38,275 nt of DNA from Candidatus Effluviviaceae Genus V sp. (GTDB taxonomy: Bacteria; Joyebacterota; Joyebacteria; Joyebacterales; Joyebacteraceae), in the NCBI GenBank assembly GCA_014728125.1, contig WJMD01000183.1:1-38275 (forward strand), written 5' to 3'. Shown in pieces: positions 8,140 through 15,999 of this stretch. Within the stretch, counting starts at the first letter, position 1. Every line of letters begins with the position of its first letter. A program made the translations under genes and the position numbers. The notes under the pieces are model-generated. The model made no database searches, was not told the DNA's origin, and saw only the letters and a list, made by a program, of their open reading frames with translations.

Positions 8140-9226
8140 GAAGCTCCTCACAGGTGTTCGTTGAGAACGAAGGAGCGATGCGCCCGGCGAGGCCGCGCAT
8201 CACGGGCGTCATCAGAACGCGCCCGATGAACTCAGACCCCACAGCGTACACGAGGCGCCCGAGGAACCGGAACTCGTTCACCCGGGACAGCGCCCCCCGG
8301 CGAATCCCGTTCCGGTAGTCGGCGAGCGCGTCCTCCCCGGACGCGAGGGCGCTCGCGACGCACTCCGCTGCGGCGCGTCCGCTCTCGACGGCGTGCGGAA
8401 TGCCCTCCCCGGTGATCGGGTCGGCCAGACCGGCCGCGTCGCCCGCAAGCAGCACGCGTTCGCTGCCGAACGGCCCCGCGCGGAGCGGAACCGGGGAGGC
8501 GAACGGGCCCTCCAGGGGATCGTCACCGAATCCCCACTCTCTCAGGAAGCCGGTGAGCGCGGCGCGCAGGCGACGGCCCACCGGTCGCCTCTGGTAGACG
8601 CCGACAGACAGATGATCGCGCTTGGGGAAGACCCAGCCGTAACCGGAGCGAACCGCGCGGAGGTCGAAGATCGCGCGGTTGTGGTGGGACTCGAGTCGTG
8701 AGGCATCGAGGAGCACCCGGACGTAGACGGCGCCGGCCACACGGAGCGGGTCGATACCGAGCGCGGCCCGGCTTCCTCCGGCGGCCCCGTCCGCCGCCAC
8801 GATCCACGGGGCGCTCCACCTGTCGCCGCCGGCTTCGACCACACAGCTCCCGGTCGCGTCCCGGATGCGCGCCGCCGCGCCCTCGACGACGTGGGCCCCG
8901 GCGCGCCGCGCCCTGTCGAGAAGATGAAGGTCGAGCTCGGCCCGCGTTGTCGTGAGCACGGCAGGGACCCCACCCCGCCAGATGAGCTCCGTGTCGTTCG
9001 ACAGGACGATCTCACCAATGCCCGGTCGCGCGTGGACGAGCTCACCCGGAAGCTCCCCGAGAACGGGCATCGCACGGACCGAGATGCCGGCCGCACACGG
9101 CTTCGGACGCGGGAAACGCGCGCGCTCGAGGAGCGCGACCGAGAGCCCGAGACGTGCCGCCCGCTCAGCGCACGATGCGCCGGCAGGGCCTCCCCCGATC
9201 ACGATGAGGTCGCAGCGGTTCTTCAC
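8105..9226 (-). CDS. Geranylgeranyl reductase family flavoprotein
   Basis: A 373-residue FAD enzyme of the geranylgeranyl-reductase/FixC-like group. The N-terminus holds the Rossmann FAD motif GGGPAG (residues 11-16), a family PRPKPCAAG segment follows near 48-56, and the second FAD motif is LLAGDAAGLADPITGEGI near residue 280. The family saturates isoprenoid chains of lipids, quinones or pigments; which substrate is used here cannot be told. The GTG at 9226, with GGAG upstream, lies 14 bases after the metallophosphatase stop. The longer upstream frame is only the out-of-frame coding DNA of that gene. It forms an operon with the metallophosphatase and the amidotransferase. Confidence 0.88.
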   Translation of the reverse strand: MKNRCDLIVIGGGPAGASCAERAARLGLSVALLERARFPRPKPCAAGISVRAMPVLGELPGELVHARPGIGEIVLSNDTELIWRGGVPAVLTTTRAELDLHLLDRARRAGAHVVEGAAARIRDATGSCVVEAGGDRWSAPWIVAADGAAGGSRAALGIDPLRVAGAVYVRVLLDASRLESHHNRAIFDLRAVRSGYGWVFPKRDHLSVGVYQRRPVGRRLRAALTGFLREWGFGDDPLEGPFASPVPLRAGPFGSERVLLAGDAAGLADPITGEGIPHAVESGRAAAECVASALASGEDALADYRNGIRRGALSRVNEFRFLGRLVYAVGSEFIGRVLMTPVMRGLAGRIAPSFSTNTCEELHVRRTGARRSR

Positions 9227-9240
9227 GCTCGCGGCTCCGG

Positions 9241-10992
9241 CTAGTCGCGGACGAAGCGAAGCCGGCCGAAAGTGTGCGGGTCGTAGTCGATCGGCACCTG
9301 CCAATCGGCCGGCGGCCAGCCGTCGGGCTGCTTTCTCCGAAAGTTGAGCCCCACCGAGCCCTGGGGCGGCGCGTCGAGGCCGATCACCTCGAACGGGATC
9401 CGGATCTCCGCCGTCCAGCGGTCCTCGCCGACATCGCCGGACGCTTCGATCCCGCCGTTCCAATCGACATGCGTCGTGTACCACATCGTCTCGTCGAAGG
9501 TGATCCGCTGGTCGAAGACCGTCCCGGCGGGGTTGACGTAGACCTGGTAGACGGCCATCTCGTCCATGTCAGGCTGGATGAAGAACCCCACACAGTCCTC
9601 ACCGTAGACGGGCCCGTCCCGCTCCTGAACGTCGGCGACCAGGTCGTCGACACCCGGATCGTGGCAGACCGCGGCCAGGTAGATATTCGAGTCATCGTAG
9701 CCGAAGAGGAACTCCGTGGCGCCCTCAACGCCCGGCGCGCCGTTCTCGGAGTAGAAGCTGTCCTCGACGCCGGCGTCGCTCCAGCACCGTTCGACGACAC
9801 GGCCGTCGATCACCGGAGCGCTCCCCAGCTCCCCGGCCTCGGCGACGCGGACGACCCGTGGAGCGCCTCCCGCCCGGATAGTGCGGCCGTCGCTCAGCGG
9901 GTACTCCAGAGAGAACGTCGGAACCGGGAAAAGAGGTTCCCGGGAGATCCCGCGGAAGACGACCTCCTCGACCTGGCCCGGCTCCACGGAGACGGGAGCC
10001 GACAGCGGATCGATGCTCCACCCGTCCGGAGTGCTCCACTCGACCGCGCTGCGGAGCGTCTCGGGCGAACGGTTCTCAACGACAACGACGATGTCCCCGT
10101 CGACGCTGTCGCCGTGTTCGAGGACGATCGGGTGTACGCGGATGAGCTCGCCCTCCGCCAGGCGGATCTCCTTCTGGACGGCGATCGTCGAGACGTCCGG
10201 GTCGTGTATCGCGCCCAGCTCTACGATCGCGAGCTCGTGCTCAGCATCATCGACGGTGACCCATCCGAACTGGAAGAACTGCCCGCGGGCGGGTGACCTG
10301 TCCGAACCCAGGACGCCGCCGCCGGAGCTGCCCATCGAGACGTACCGGACTCCGTCGTATTCCGCGGAAAAGTAGTGGTGGAGGTGCCCCGTGAAGTGGA
10401 TGTCGACGTCGTGCGCCGTGAGGATCTCGTGGAGCGGATCGTCCTCACCCAGCGCCAGCGTCTGAGTCCAGAGCGGCTTGTGTGCGAATATGAAGACGCG
10501 CTCCGCGCCGGCCGCTGCGGCGAGATCGGTGTCGAGCCACTCGAGCTGTTCGGGATCGTCTTCCCACGATTCGAGGCGCGAGTTGTCGAGCACGACGAAG
10601 TGTGTGCCGGAATGGTCGAAGGAGTAGAACGGATCGAAGCCCGTTCGTTCTCTGTAGATCTGCTCGGACTCGTCGGACCAGATGTCGTGGTTCCCAGCCG
10701 TCAGATAGACCGGGCAGTCGAGTCGGCCGAGGAAGCTCTCGATCGTGTCCCACTGAGCGTTCGCAAGTTGGTCGTCGTCGGTGTACCCCTCGATCTGATC
10801 GCCGACCGTGACGACGAAGTCGGGGTTGAGTCGCGCGATCTCCTCGATCACCCGGGGGTAGACGCCTTCCGTGTGCCCGCCGGTTCTGTCGCTCAATACG
10901 GCGAAGTGATAACTCGCCCCGCTCCAGACCGGCGCGGCCGCGCCGAGCAACAGGAGCACCGCCAGTACGCTGGTCGCGACTCTCGTTCTCAC
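9241..10992 (-). CDS. Secreted calcineurin-like metallophosphatase with C-terminal CBM9-like domain
   Basis: The 583-residue protein opens with a signal peptide (MRTRVATSVLAVLLLLGAAA). The phosphoesterase domain fills about residues 28-250: D35 (SDRTGG), GDQ at 64-66, GNHD at 100-103, a metal-binding His in FAHKP, and GHLHH. The first motif is D-R-T rather than the common D-x-H, as in other secreted members I know of. The last 200 residues resemble the CBM9/DOMON-like sugar- or haem-binding sandwich (APVIDGRVVERCW, SVGLNFRRKQ). Substrate unknown; probably periplasmic or extracellular phosphate-ester cleavage. GTG start with GGAGG 7 bases upstream. First gene of a three-gene operon. Confidence 0.88.
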   Translation of the reverse strand: MRTRVATSVLAVLLLLGAAAPVWSGASYHFAVLSDRTGGHTEGVYPRVIEEIARLNPDFVVTVGDQIEGYTDDDQLANAQWDTIESFLGRLDCPVYLTAGNHDIWSDESEQIYRERTGFDPFYSFDHSGTHFVVLDNSRLESWEDDPEQLEWLDTDLAAAAGAERVFIFAHKPLWTQTLALGEDDPLHEILTAHDVDIHFTGHLHHYFSAEYDGVRYVSMGSSGGGVLGSDRSPARGQFFQFGWVTVDDAEHELAIVELGAIHDPDVSTIAVQKEIRLAEGELIRVHPIVLEHGDSVDGDIVVVVENRSPETLRSAVEWSTPDGWSIDPLSAPVSVEPGQVEEVVFRGISREPLFPVPTFSLEYPLSDGRTIRAGGAPRVVRVAEAGELGSAPVIDGRVVERCWSDAGVEDSFYSENGAPGVEGATEFLFGYDDSNIYLAAVCHDPGVDDLVADVQERDGPVYGEDCVGFFIQPDMDEMAVYQVYVNPAGTVFDQRITFDETMWYTTHVDWNGGIEASGDVGEDRWTAEIRIPFEVIGLDAPPQGSVGLNFRRKQPDGWPPADWQVPIDYDPHTFGRLRFVRD

Positions 10993-11107
10993 GTCTCCAC
11001 CTCCGTTCGGAGCGTCGACACCCGGTCTCGGGACGCCGGGCGACCAGGTCGGTCGGCGCCGCGAACCGCGGGAAAGCCGTGGCTTCCACCTCGAAAGCCG
11101 TCCCTCG

Positions 11108-11137
11108 ATGCTAGCCGGAACCGCTCGCGTCGGTCAA
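11108..11137 (-). promoter_or_regulatory. Sigma-70 promoter of the metallophosphatase operon
   Basis: Minus strand TTGACC (11137-11132), 18-bp spacer, TAGCAT (11113-11108). The leader is about 110 bases. It stands back to back with the promoter of the zinc-ribbon gene. Confidence 0.7.
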
Positions 11138-11161
11138 CGACTCGGCTCGACAAGAATCTGT

Positions 11162-11189
11162 TTGACAGTCCCGAAGCCGTTGCTAGTAT
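11162..11189 (+). promoter_or_regulatory. Sigma-70 promoter of the zinc-ribbon/DUF2007 gene
   Basis: Perfect TTGACA (11162-11167), 16-bp spacer, TAGTAT (11184-11189), with an extended -10 TG at 11181-11182. Together with the AGGAGG site it predicts good expression. Confidence 0.8.
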
Positions 11190-11239
11190 CGTACGTGCGC
11201 GCGGCGTCCAGACCGACGAGATCCTCAGGAGGAAACGAA

Positions 11240-11593
11240 GTGCCGATCTGCCCGGAGTGCAAACGCGAGTTCTCGAACGGCACCGAGGACTGTCCCGATT
11301 GCAACGTGCCGCTCCTCGCGACCGTCGAGCCCGAGCTCGACGACGGCGACGACGATGACGTCGACGAGAGCGTCGACGAGGATCTTCCCTCGGAAGGTCT
11401 CGTGGTCATTGAGACGGCGGACGACGAGGACGGCGTCGGTCGCCTGCGCGAGTTTCTGGAGGAGAGCGGGATCCCCTGCTTCCTGAGCAACGAGCTCTTC
11501 CCCCACGAACCGGCCAACGCCTGCACCAAGGTCCTCGTCCCCCGCGAGATGGCGAACGACGCCAGGAAGCTCGTCCGGAACTGTCCCAGCTGA
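11240..11593 (+). CDS. Zinc-ribbon protein with acidic linker and DUF2007 domain
   Basis: A 117-residue protein in three parts. Residues 1-21 form a zinc ribbon with C4-x2-C7 and C18-x2-C21. Residues about 30-52 are almost all Asp and Glu and must be flexible. Residues about 58-113 match the DUF2007 'putative signal transducing protein' fold, an ACT-like small domain (VVIETADDEDG, REFLEESGIPCFL). The GTG at 11240 follows a textbook AGGAGG, which decides the start over upstream codons. A regulatory or binding role is likely, but no partner is known. It converges on the adenosine-specific kinase gene. Confidence 0.85.
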   Translation: MPICPECKREFSNGTEDCPDCNVPLLATVEPELDDGDDDDVDESVDEDLPSEGLVVIETADDEDGVGRLREFLEESGIPCFLSNELFPHEPANACTKVLVPREMANDARKLVRNCPS

Positions 11594-11604
11594 CAGGCTT
11601 TTCT
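11581..11604 (+). terminator. Possible weak terminator after the DUF2007 gene
   Basis: A 5-bp stem (CTGTC 11581-11585 with GACAG 11592-11596) spans the stop codon and is followed by GCTTTTCTCC. The stem is short, so this is tentative. Confidence 0.35.
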
Positions 11605-11636
11605 CCGGGTGTGCCGCCGCCTCCCGCCCGTCAAGA

Positions 11637-12119
11637 TCACCGCTTGTAGCCGATCTTCCTGAGGAACTCGAGCCGCTCGCTGACGTCGTCGTCCGTCTCG
11701 ACGCCGCTCGGACTTCCCCCGTCGACGACCCCGAGGATCCCCCTGCCCTGTTCGGTCTCGGCGACGATCACCTGGACCGGATTGGCCGTCGCGCAGTAGA
11801 CGCGGCAGACCTCCGAACAGTTCTTCACCGCGTTCAGAATGTTGATGGGAAACCCGTCGCCCATCACGATCGCAAAACTGTGCCCGGCCCCGACGTCCCG
11901 CATGATCCGCACGGCAACGTCAATGAGTTCCGGGTCGCTCCCGTCCCTTCTGATCAGACGCGGTCCGGACGCCTCCGCGAACGCAAGCCCGAACGTGAGT
12001 CCCGGCGCCGACGACGTCATCGCCTCGTAGAGATCCTCGACCGTCTTGATGAAGTGGCTCTGCCCGATCACGATGTTGGCTCCATCGGGAAACTCCACCG
12101 GAACGACCTTGAGCTCCAT
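11637..12119 (-). CDS. Adenosine-specific kinase (PF04008 family)
   Basis: The 160-residue protein matches the small Adenosine_kin family first found in archaea. Blocks seen are VNIVIGQSHFIKTVEDLYEA-like residues 14-33 (here with ANIVIGQSHF), FGLAFAEASGPRLIR, GHSFAIVMGDGFPINILNAVK and the C-terminal NPVQVIVAE and RGILGVVDG. The family binds adenosine or nucleotides; its physiological role is poorly known. The ATG at 12119 has AGGAGG 6 bases upstream, while the longer upstream frame overlaps the promoter. It is a single-gene unit divergent from the glycosyltransferase. Confidence 0.9.
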   Translation of the reverse strand: MELKVVPVEFPDGANIVIGQSHFIKTVEDLYEAMTSSAPGLTFGLAFAEASGPRLIRRDGSDPELIDVAVRIMRDVGAGHSFAIVMGDGFPINILNAVKNCSEVCRVYCATANPVQVIVAETEQGRGILGVVDGGSPSGVETDDDVSERLEFLRKIGYKR

Positions 12120-12162
12120 GTCTGCCTCCTCGGATGGGATCGTGTTCGCTGTCTCCGGAAGC

Positions 12163-12191
12163 AGTATCGGCCACACCCGGTCCCGCGTCAA
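12163..12191 (-). promoter_or_regulatory. Sigma-70 promoter of the adenosine-specific kinase gene
   Basis: Minus strand TTGACG (12191-12186), 17-bp spacer, GATACT (12168-12163). The leader is about 37 bases. Confidence 0.7.
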
Positions 12192-12208
12192 CCGGGCTCG
12201 AATCATCG

Positions 12209-12238
12209 TTGGCGCGCACCCCGGTCAGGCGTTAGACT
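12209..12238 (+). promoter_or_regulatory. Sigma-70 promoter of the glycosyltransferase gene
   Basis: TTGGCG (12209-12214), 18-bp spacer, TAGACT (12233-12238). It faces away from the adenosine-kinase promoter. The leader would be about 18 bases and hold only the ribosome site. Confidence 0.6.
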
Positions 12239-12262
12239 CGCGACGTTCGGACGGGAGGCACG

Positions 12263-13420
12263 ATGCGCGTTCTCTACATCGCCGAGGTCCAGTGGCGCTC
12301 GCAGGTCTCGAGGAAGCATCATCTCATCCGCCGCTTCCCCGAAGCGTGGAGCGTCTTCTACACTTCGCCGGCGAACGCCGCACGCGGCGAGAACAGCTTC
12401 CGGGTGCGGACCGCGCGTCCCGGCCCGCTCGTCCGCTACGCGACGCTGCCTCTCCCGAAACCGAATGCCCGACTCATGCTGGTCCGGGCGGCCTCCCCGC
12501 TCCTGGCAAGGCTCGGCGAACGCCGGCTCCGGCGGATCGCCACCTCCTTCGAGCCCGACATCGTCATCTGCTCGTACATCTGGGCGCACGGGCCAGTCGC
12601 GCGTCTCGCGGCGGCAGGCACGCCGTGCATCTACGACCTCAACGATCTCCACTATGATTTCTATCCGCACTGCCGCGCGGAGGCCGTTGAGGCGTTCGAG
12701 GCCCTCGTCGACTCGGCCGATGAGGTGGTCTGCTCGTCGGAACGTCTCAGAGCGGTCGCCGGGCGCGGGGTCGTCATTGGAAACGGGGTCGATCTCACGA
12801 CGTTCCGGGGGCGCGAGATGGGCGAGGAGCCCGAGGAACTCGCGCGCTCCCCGCTCGGGGGCCGCGACGCTCTCGTGATCTACGTCGGGTCGATCGACGA
12901 TCGAATCGACTTCAGCGCGCTCGAGCGGACGATCGTCACGGCGGCCGAGGAGGGTTCGGGGCTCGTCTGCGTCGGGAGGATCTTCGATATGGCCCGTGCG
13001 GAGGTCAGGCGGCTCGAGAGAACGTACGGGGAGTCGGTGCTCTTCACCGGACGGATAGACTACGAACGGCTCCCGGACTTCATGTCGAGATGCTCGGTCG
13101 GCGTCGCGCCGTTCGTTCTGAACGAGAAGACGGCGGCGATCAACCCGAACAAGCTCTACACCTACGCCGCCATGGAGCTCAACATCGTGTCGACGCCCTT
13201 CTCCCGCGAGATCGAACGGTACGGCGACCTCGTCTTCATGGCCCGGGAGCCCGACGCGTTCGCCGCGGCCGTCAGAGACGCGCTCGGCGACGCTGAGCGC
13301 CGCCGAGCGGTTCGGCAGACCATCGCGCTGTCCAACAGTTGGGACGAGAAGGCGCGCGAGTACGTCGAGCTCATCGAGCGTCTTCGAGCTGCGCGGGCTC
13401 AGGGAGTCCCGTCCGACTGA
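12263..13420 (+). CDS. GT-B glycosyltransferase (GT4-like)
   Basis: The 385-residue protein has the two-domain GT-B layout. The N-terminal half (VLYIAEVQW, SFEPDIVICSYIW, CIYDLNDLHYDFY) binds acceptor; the C-terminal half starts after VIGNGVDLTTF and holds VIYVGSIDDRIDF and a donor-binding region (APFVLNEKTAAINPNKLYTYAAMELNIVS) with the E-x7-E-like signature weakly kept. Likely adds a sugar to a surface glycan. It stands alone, not in a polysaccharide cluster. GGGAGG lies 5 bases before the ATG. The last 22 bases overlap the convergent lipoprotein gene. Confidence 0.88.
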   Translation: MRVLYIAEVQWRSQVSRKHHLIRRFPEAWSVFYTSPANAARGENSFRVRTARPGPLVRYATLPLPKPNARLMLVRAASPLLARLGERRLRRIATSFEPDIVICSYIWAHGPVARLAAAGTPCIYDLNDLHYDFYPHCRAEAVEAFEALVDSADEVVCSSERLRAVAGRGVVIGNGVDLTTFRGREMGEEPEELARSPLGGRDALVIYVGSIDDRIDFSALERTIVTAAEEGSGLVCVGRIFDMARAEVRRLERTYGESVLFTGRIDYERLPDFMSRCSVGVAPFVLNEKTAAINPNKLYTYAAMELNIVSTPFSREIERYGDLVFMAREPDAFAAAVRDALGDAERRRAVRQTIALSNSWDEKAREYVELIERLRAARAQGVPSD

Positions 13421-13956
13421 ACCTCCCCGGACTCTCCGAGCTTCACTCTTCCGCGGCCGCCCTCGAACACCCCGTCACCCTCCTCGGGCCCGGGTGGCTC
13501 CGCGCCCGCGACCCCTGATGTGTCCCCGCGCGCGTACCACGGCGCGAGATAGAAGTAGATCGTCTCGTGCGTGTCGTAGTAGTCGACCTCGATGTCGACC
13601 CACTCAGCGTAGTAGCCCTCCGCGTAGGCCTCGATGCGGTAGTCGCGTTCCTCGTGTCCGCCGTGGCCGTCATAGTAGACGTACCCCAGGTCGATCGTGA
13701 CGTACCCGTACGGACCGACGCCCCACGAGCCGATGTAGTCCCACGACCACCAGTCCTCCTCGTAGACCTCGACGACCGCCCACGGGAGCGGCGCGCCCGA
13801 GTAGTAGTCGTAGACATAGGCGCGGAGGCTCGCCATACGGGGCGGGCGATGCGACGCATCGCACCACCAGCAGTCTCTCCAGACGATGCAGCCCGACAGC
13901 AGGAGCGGGACGATCACGATGAGAACCGCAACGCTCCATCTCTTCGCTTCTCGGAT
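13399..13956 (-). CDS. Tyr/Asp/Trp-rich small lipoprotein
   Basis: The minus-strand frame opens with the ATG at 13959-13957 (coordinates above allow 13959 as the first base) after GAGGAGG. It encodes about 186 residues: an uncleaved-type lipoprotein signal ending L-L-S-G-C (Cys23), a short Cys/Trp-rich stretch (residues 24-35), then a single beta-rich domain resembling carboxypeptidase-regulatory-like/transthyretin-like folds (SLRAYVYDYYSG, WAVVEVYEEDWW) that is very rich in Tyr and Asp. The tail of about 45 residues is Gly/Glu-rich and likely disordered. Function unknown. It follows the DUF4384 gene by 78 bases and should share its ECF-type promoter, which suggests an envelope-stress role. 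Confidence 0.75.
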   Translation of the reverse strand: MREAKRWSVAVLIVIVPLLLSGCIVWRDCWWCDASHRPPRMASLRAYVYDYYSGAPLPWAVVEVYEEDWWSWDYIGSWGVGPYGYVTIDLGYVYYDGHGGHEERDYRIEAYAEGYYAEWVDIEVDYYDTHETIYFYLAPWYARGDTSGVAGAEPPGPEEGDGVFEGGRGRVKLGESGEVQSDGTP

Positions 13957-14037
13957 CATCGTCAGCCCTCCTCTCGCTCATCTCGGTCCATCGACCGCGG
14001 CGCGTCTTCGTTCAGCGACGCGAACCGTCGTCGGCCG

Positions 14038-15258
14038 TCAGTCCTCTAAGACATCCACCTCGAAGCGGATCCAGCGGATCACCGGCGAATCCCAGCGTCC
14101 GGGCCTCTCCGTGGAGAAGTCGACCACCCGCATCTCGAGCCGTACGCCCTCGCGCTCGAGAAGCTCCTTGTAGACGCGGTCCGTGTCGGGGCGATGTCCT
14201 CTCCGACCCTCGACGTCGATCCGGAAGACCGACTCGATGCGGTCGCCGTCCTCGCGCTCAATGCGGCCCTCGATCTCGGTCGGTTCACCCTCTCTCCCCT
14301 CGACGCACTCGACCACCAGCACGACGTCCTCCACGATCTCCCGGAAGTAGGCATCCTCCTCGTCGTCGATCGTGAAGACGTCGCGGAGAAGCAGACGCCA
14401 CCCCTCGCCGTCGCCCCGCCGGCTTCCATCGGGGCGCGGTTCGTACGATCGGTCGTCGTGGTACCCGTACGGTCGGCCGCCGTACCATCCGTGGCCGTCC
14501 CACCCGTATCCGGCGACGCGGAAGCTGATCTCGTCGCAGGACCAGCGGCGGGGAGCATCGTACCAGGGATCCGGGACCGGCCAGTGACGCGGTGAGGGCG
14601 TCACGACGCGGCCGGGGCGGCCCGGCGAGTGCCGCGGACCGGACCGCCCTTCCACGATGACTCGACCCCGGCGTGAGCGGTGCGGGGGGACCCATGCGCC
14701 GCTCTGTCCGCTGGGCCAGGGAACCTCGTGGGCGCATGCCACGAGGGTCTCAATGCCCCCCGGCCCAGCGATGCGGAGTGAGTACCATCCGTCTCGAGGA
14801 ATCCGATACGTCCTCCCCGGATGAACGAAACTCGAGCCGGACCACCTGTTCGGAAAGAGCACGCGGACGCTTCCGTCCGTCGCATAGTCGATGATCGTGA
14901 CGTGACACGAGCGGTCCACGCGGAAGAAGACCCACAGAGGGTCGCCGGGCGCGTAGACCCCCCAGGGACCACGGTCGACCCAGAGCTGGACTCTCGGCGC
15001 GCCGTGATGGTGCCAGGGGCGCCCGTGTCCCCAGTCGTCCCAGCCGTCCCAGGACGGCTCAGGAACGACGACGACGCGCTCCCTCGCTTCACCGTCGTCA
15101 CGTGGAACGGCGGCGCCTCCGTCCCTCTCGGGGCGGGCCTCCTCGACCGCGATCTCTGCGGCCGGGGAGGCCACGCTCAACGAGAGGAGCACAAGGAGTG
15201 TGAGGAGCGTGGTCCAGAAGATGTGGCGCTCGCCTGCGTTCCGTAGCACGTCTGTCAT
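14038..15258 (-). CDS. DUF4384 domain exported protein
   Basis: The 406-residue protein has an N-terminal hydrophobic signal or anchor (residues about 14-34). The DUF4384 domain is near residues 85-175 (APGDPLWVFFRVDRSCHVTIIDYATDGSVRVLFPN), a fold found in secreted or surface proteins, often beside caspase-like or sigma/anti-sigma genes. The middle is rich in Arg, Trp, Gly, His and Tyr (residues about 190-290) and looks disordered. The C-terminal part (about 300-406) is charged and unassigned. GGAGG lies 7 bases before the ATG. The ECF-type promoter at 15337-15365 is upstream, and the Tyr-rich lipoprotein follows. A role in envelope stress is inferred from this. Confidence 0.82.
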   Translation of the reverse strand: MTDVLRNAGERHIFWTTLLTLLVLLSLSVASPAAEIAVEEARPERDGGAAVPRDDGEARERVVVVPEPSWDGWDDWGHGRPWHHHGAPRVQLWVDRGPWGVYAPGDPLWVFFRVDRSCHVTIIDYATDGSVRVLFPNRWSGSSFVHPGRTYRIPRDGWYSLRIAGPGGIETLVACAHEVPWPSGQSGAWVPPHRSRRGRVIVEGRSGPRHSPGRPGRVVTPSPRHWPVPDPWYDAPRRWSCDEISFRVAGYGWDGHGWYGGRPYGYHDDRSYEPRPDGSRRGDGEGWRLLLRDVFTIDDEEDAYFREIVEDVVLVVECVEGREGEPTEIEGRIEREDGDRIESVFRIDVEGRRGHRPDTDRVYKELLEREGVRLEMRVVDFSTERPGRWDSPVIRWIRFEVDVLED

Positions 15259-15336
15259 GAGACCGCCTCCTTCGTGTTCCGTTCAGGGTCTCTTTGCGCG
15301 ACGGGGCCGGCGAACGACCGTGCCCCTGCTGGAATG

Positions 15337-15365
15337 CTTAGACGCTGTACCCCCGGGCCTATTCA
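15337..15365 (-). promoter_or_regulatory. ECF-type promoter of the DUF4384-lipoprotein operon
   Basis: Minus strand TGAATAG (15365-15359), 14-bp spacer, CGTCTAAG (15344-15337). Both boxes are identical to those before the ECF sigma gene at 17197-17226. The -10 does not look like a sigma-70 box. The leader is about 70 bases. Confidence 0.7.
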
Positions 15366-15398
15366 CGCGACCGCGCGAGCCCCACCGAACGTGCGAAC

Positions 15399-15421
15399 GC
15401 CGGGCGCATCGAGCACCCGGC
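15399..15421 (-). terminator. Hairpin after the sigma/anti-sigma operon
   Basis: A 9-bp stem with one G-U pair (15399-15407 with 15413-15421) and a 5-nt loop lies 31 bases past the stop at 15453 and before the next ECF promoter. No U-run follows, so it may be a leaky or Rho-assisted terminator. Nothing else is seen between 15259 and 15452 apart from the promoter. Confidence 0.45.
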
Positions 15422-15452
15422 GGCCATGGATGGCGACACTGTCGTGAGAGGA

Positions 15453-15962
15453 TCAGCCCTTCGCGCTCAGAGCCAGAATCAGAACGCCGCTCTCGATCTC
15501 CGGACCGCCGAGCAGCACGGTCCCCCCGTTCTCCAGCCGGATCCTCGTCCGTAGAAGGACCTCGGGGTCCTTCGGCGGGCGCCCGTCGTCGGCCGGCTGC
15601 CTTGGAATGTCGCGCGTGAGCGTCACGAGCATCTCGATACGGTGGCGCTCGTCCCCCTCGAACCGCTGGGGCTCGACGACGAGCGTGAACCGCCCGGGTA
15701 TCGCGATGCGGGACGGCTCACCGAAGGTCGTCTGGCTCTGCATGCGGCCAAGAAAGGAATAGCGTGTGTAGGCGAAGAGGCTGGTCAGCTTATCGGCGAA
15801 GCCGGCGAGTCTCGCGTCGACCTTCGGCTCATCGCTCCCACGGCCGGCGGCCGGACTGGATGCGCCGATCGACGTAACCTCGATGCGAATCTCGTCGGAG
15901 CAGTATGCCGGAGCCGCAGAGACGAGAACGGCGATGGCGACCAACACGATAGCAGTTCTCAC
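15453..15962 (-). CDS. Small secreted protein in the ECF sigma operon
   Basis: I do not recognise a named family. With the GTG at 15962 (GGGGAGGAG about 9 bases upstream) the protein has 169 residues and starts directly with a signal peptide ending near APAYCS; a GTG at 15989 would add nine residues. The mature part has a helical stretch (DARLAGFADKLTSLFAYTRY), then a beta-rich region and a C-terminal NGGTVLLGGPEIESGVLILAL that recalls the end of secretin-type beta domains. It follows the anti-sigma gene after 37 bases. Small proteins of this kind occur downstream of sigma/anti-sigma pairs in several delta-proteobacterial-like lineages; a role in signal sensing is only a guess. Confidence 0.72.
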   Translation of the reverse strand: MRTAIVLVAIAVLVSAAPAYCSDEIRIEVTSIGASSPAAGRGSDEPKVDARLAGFADKLTSLFAYTRYSFLGRMQSQTTFGEPSRIAIPGRFTLVVEPQRFEGDERHRIEMLVTLTRDIPRQPADDGRPPKDPEVLLRTRIRLENGGTVLLGGPEIESGVLILALSAKG

Positions 15963-15999
15963 CTTGTTGCGCTCCTCCCCCGTTCCCACCTCGTCCGCG

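Noticed and set aside
12209-12238. The TTAGACT before the glycosyltransferase as a third ECF box
   Set aside because: It is in the wrong orientation and lacks the TGAATAG partner; it reads better as a sigma-70 -10.
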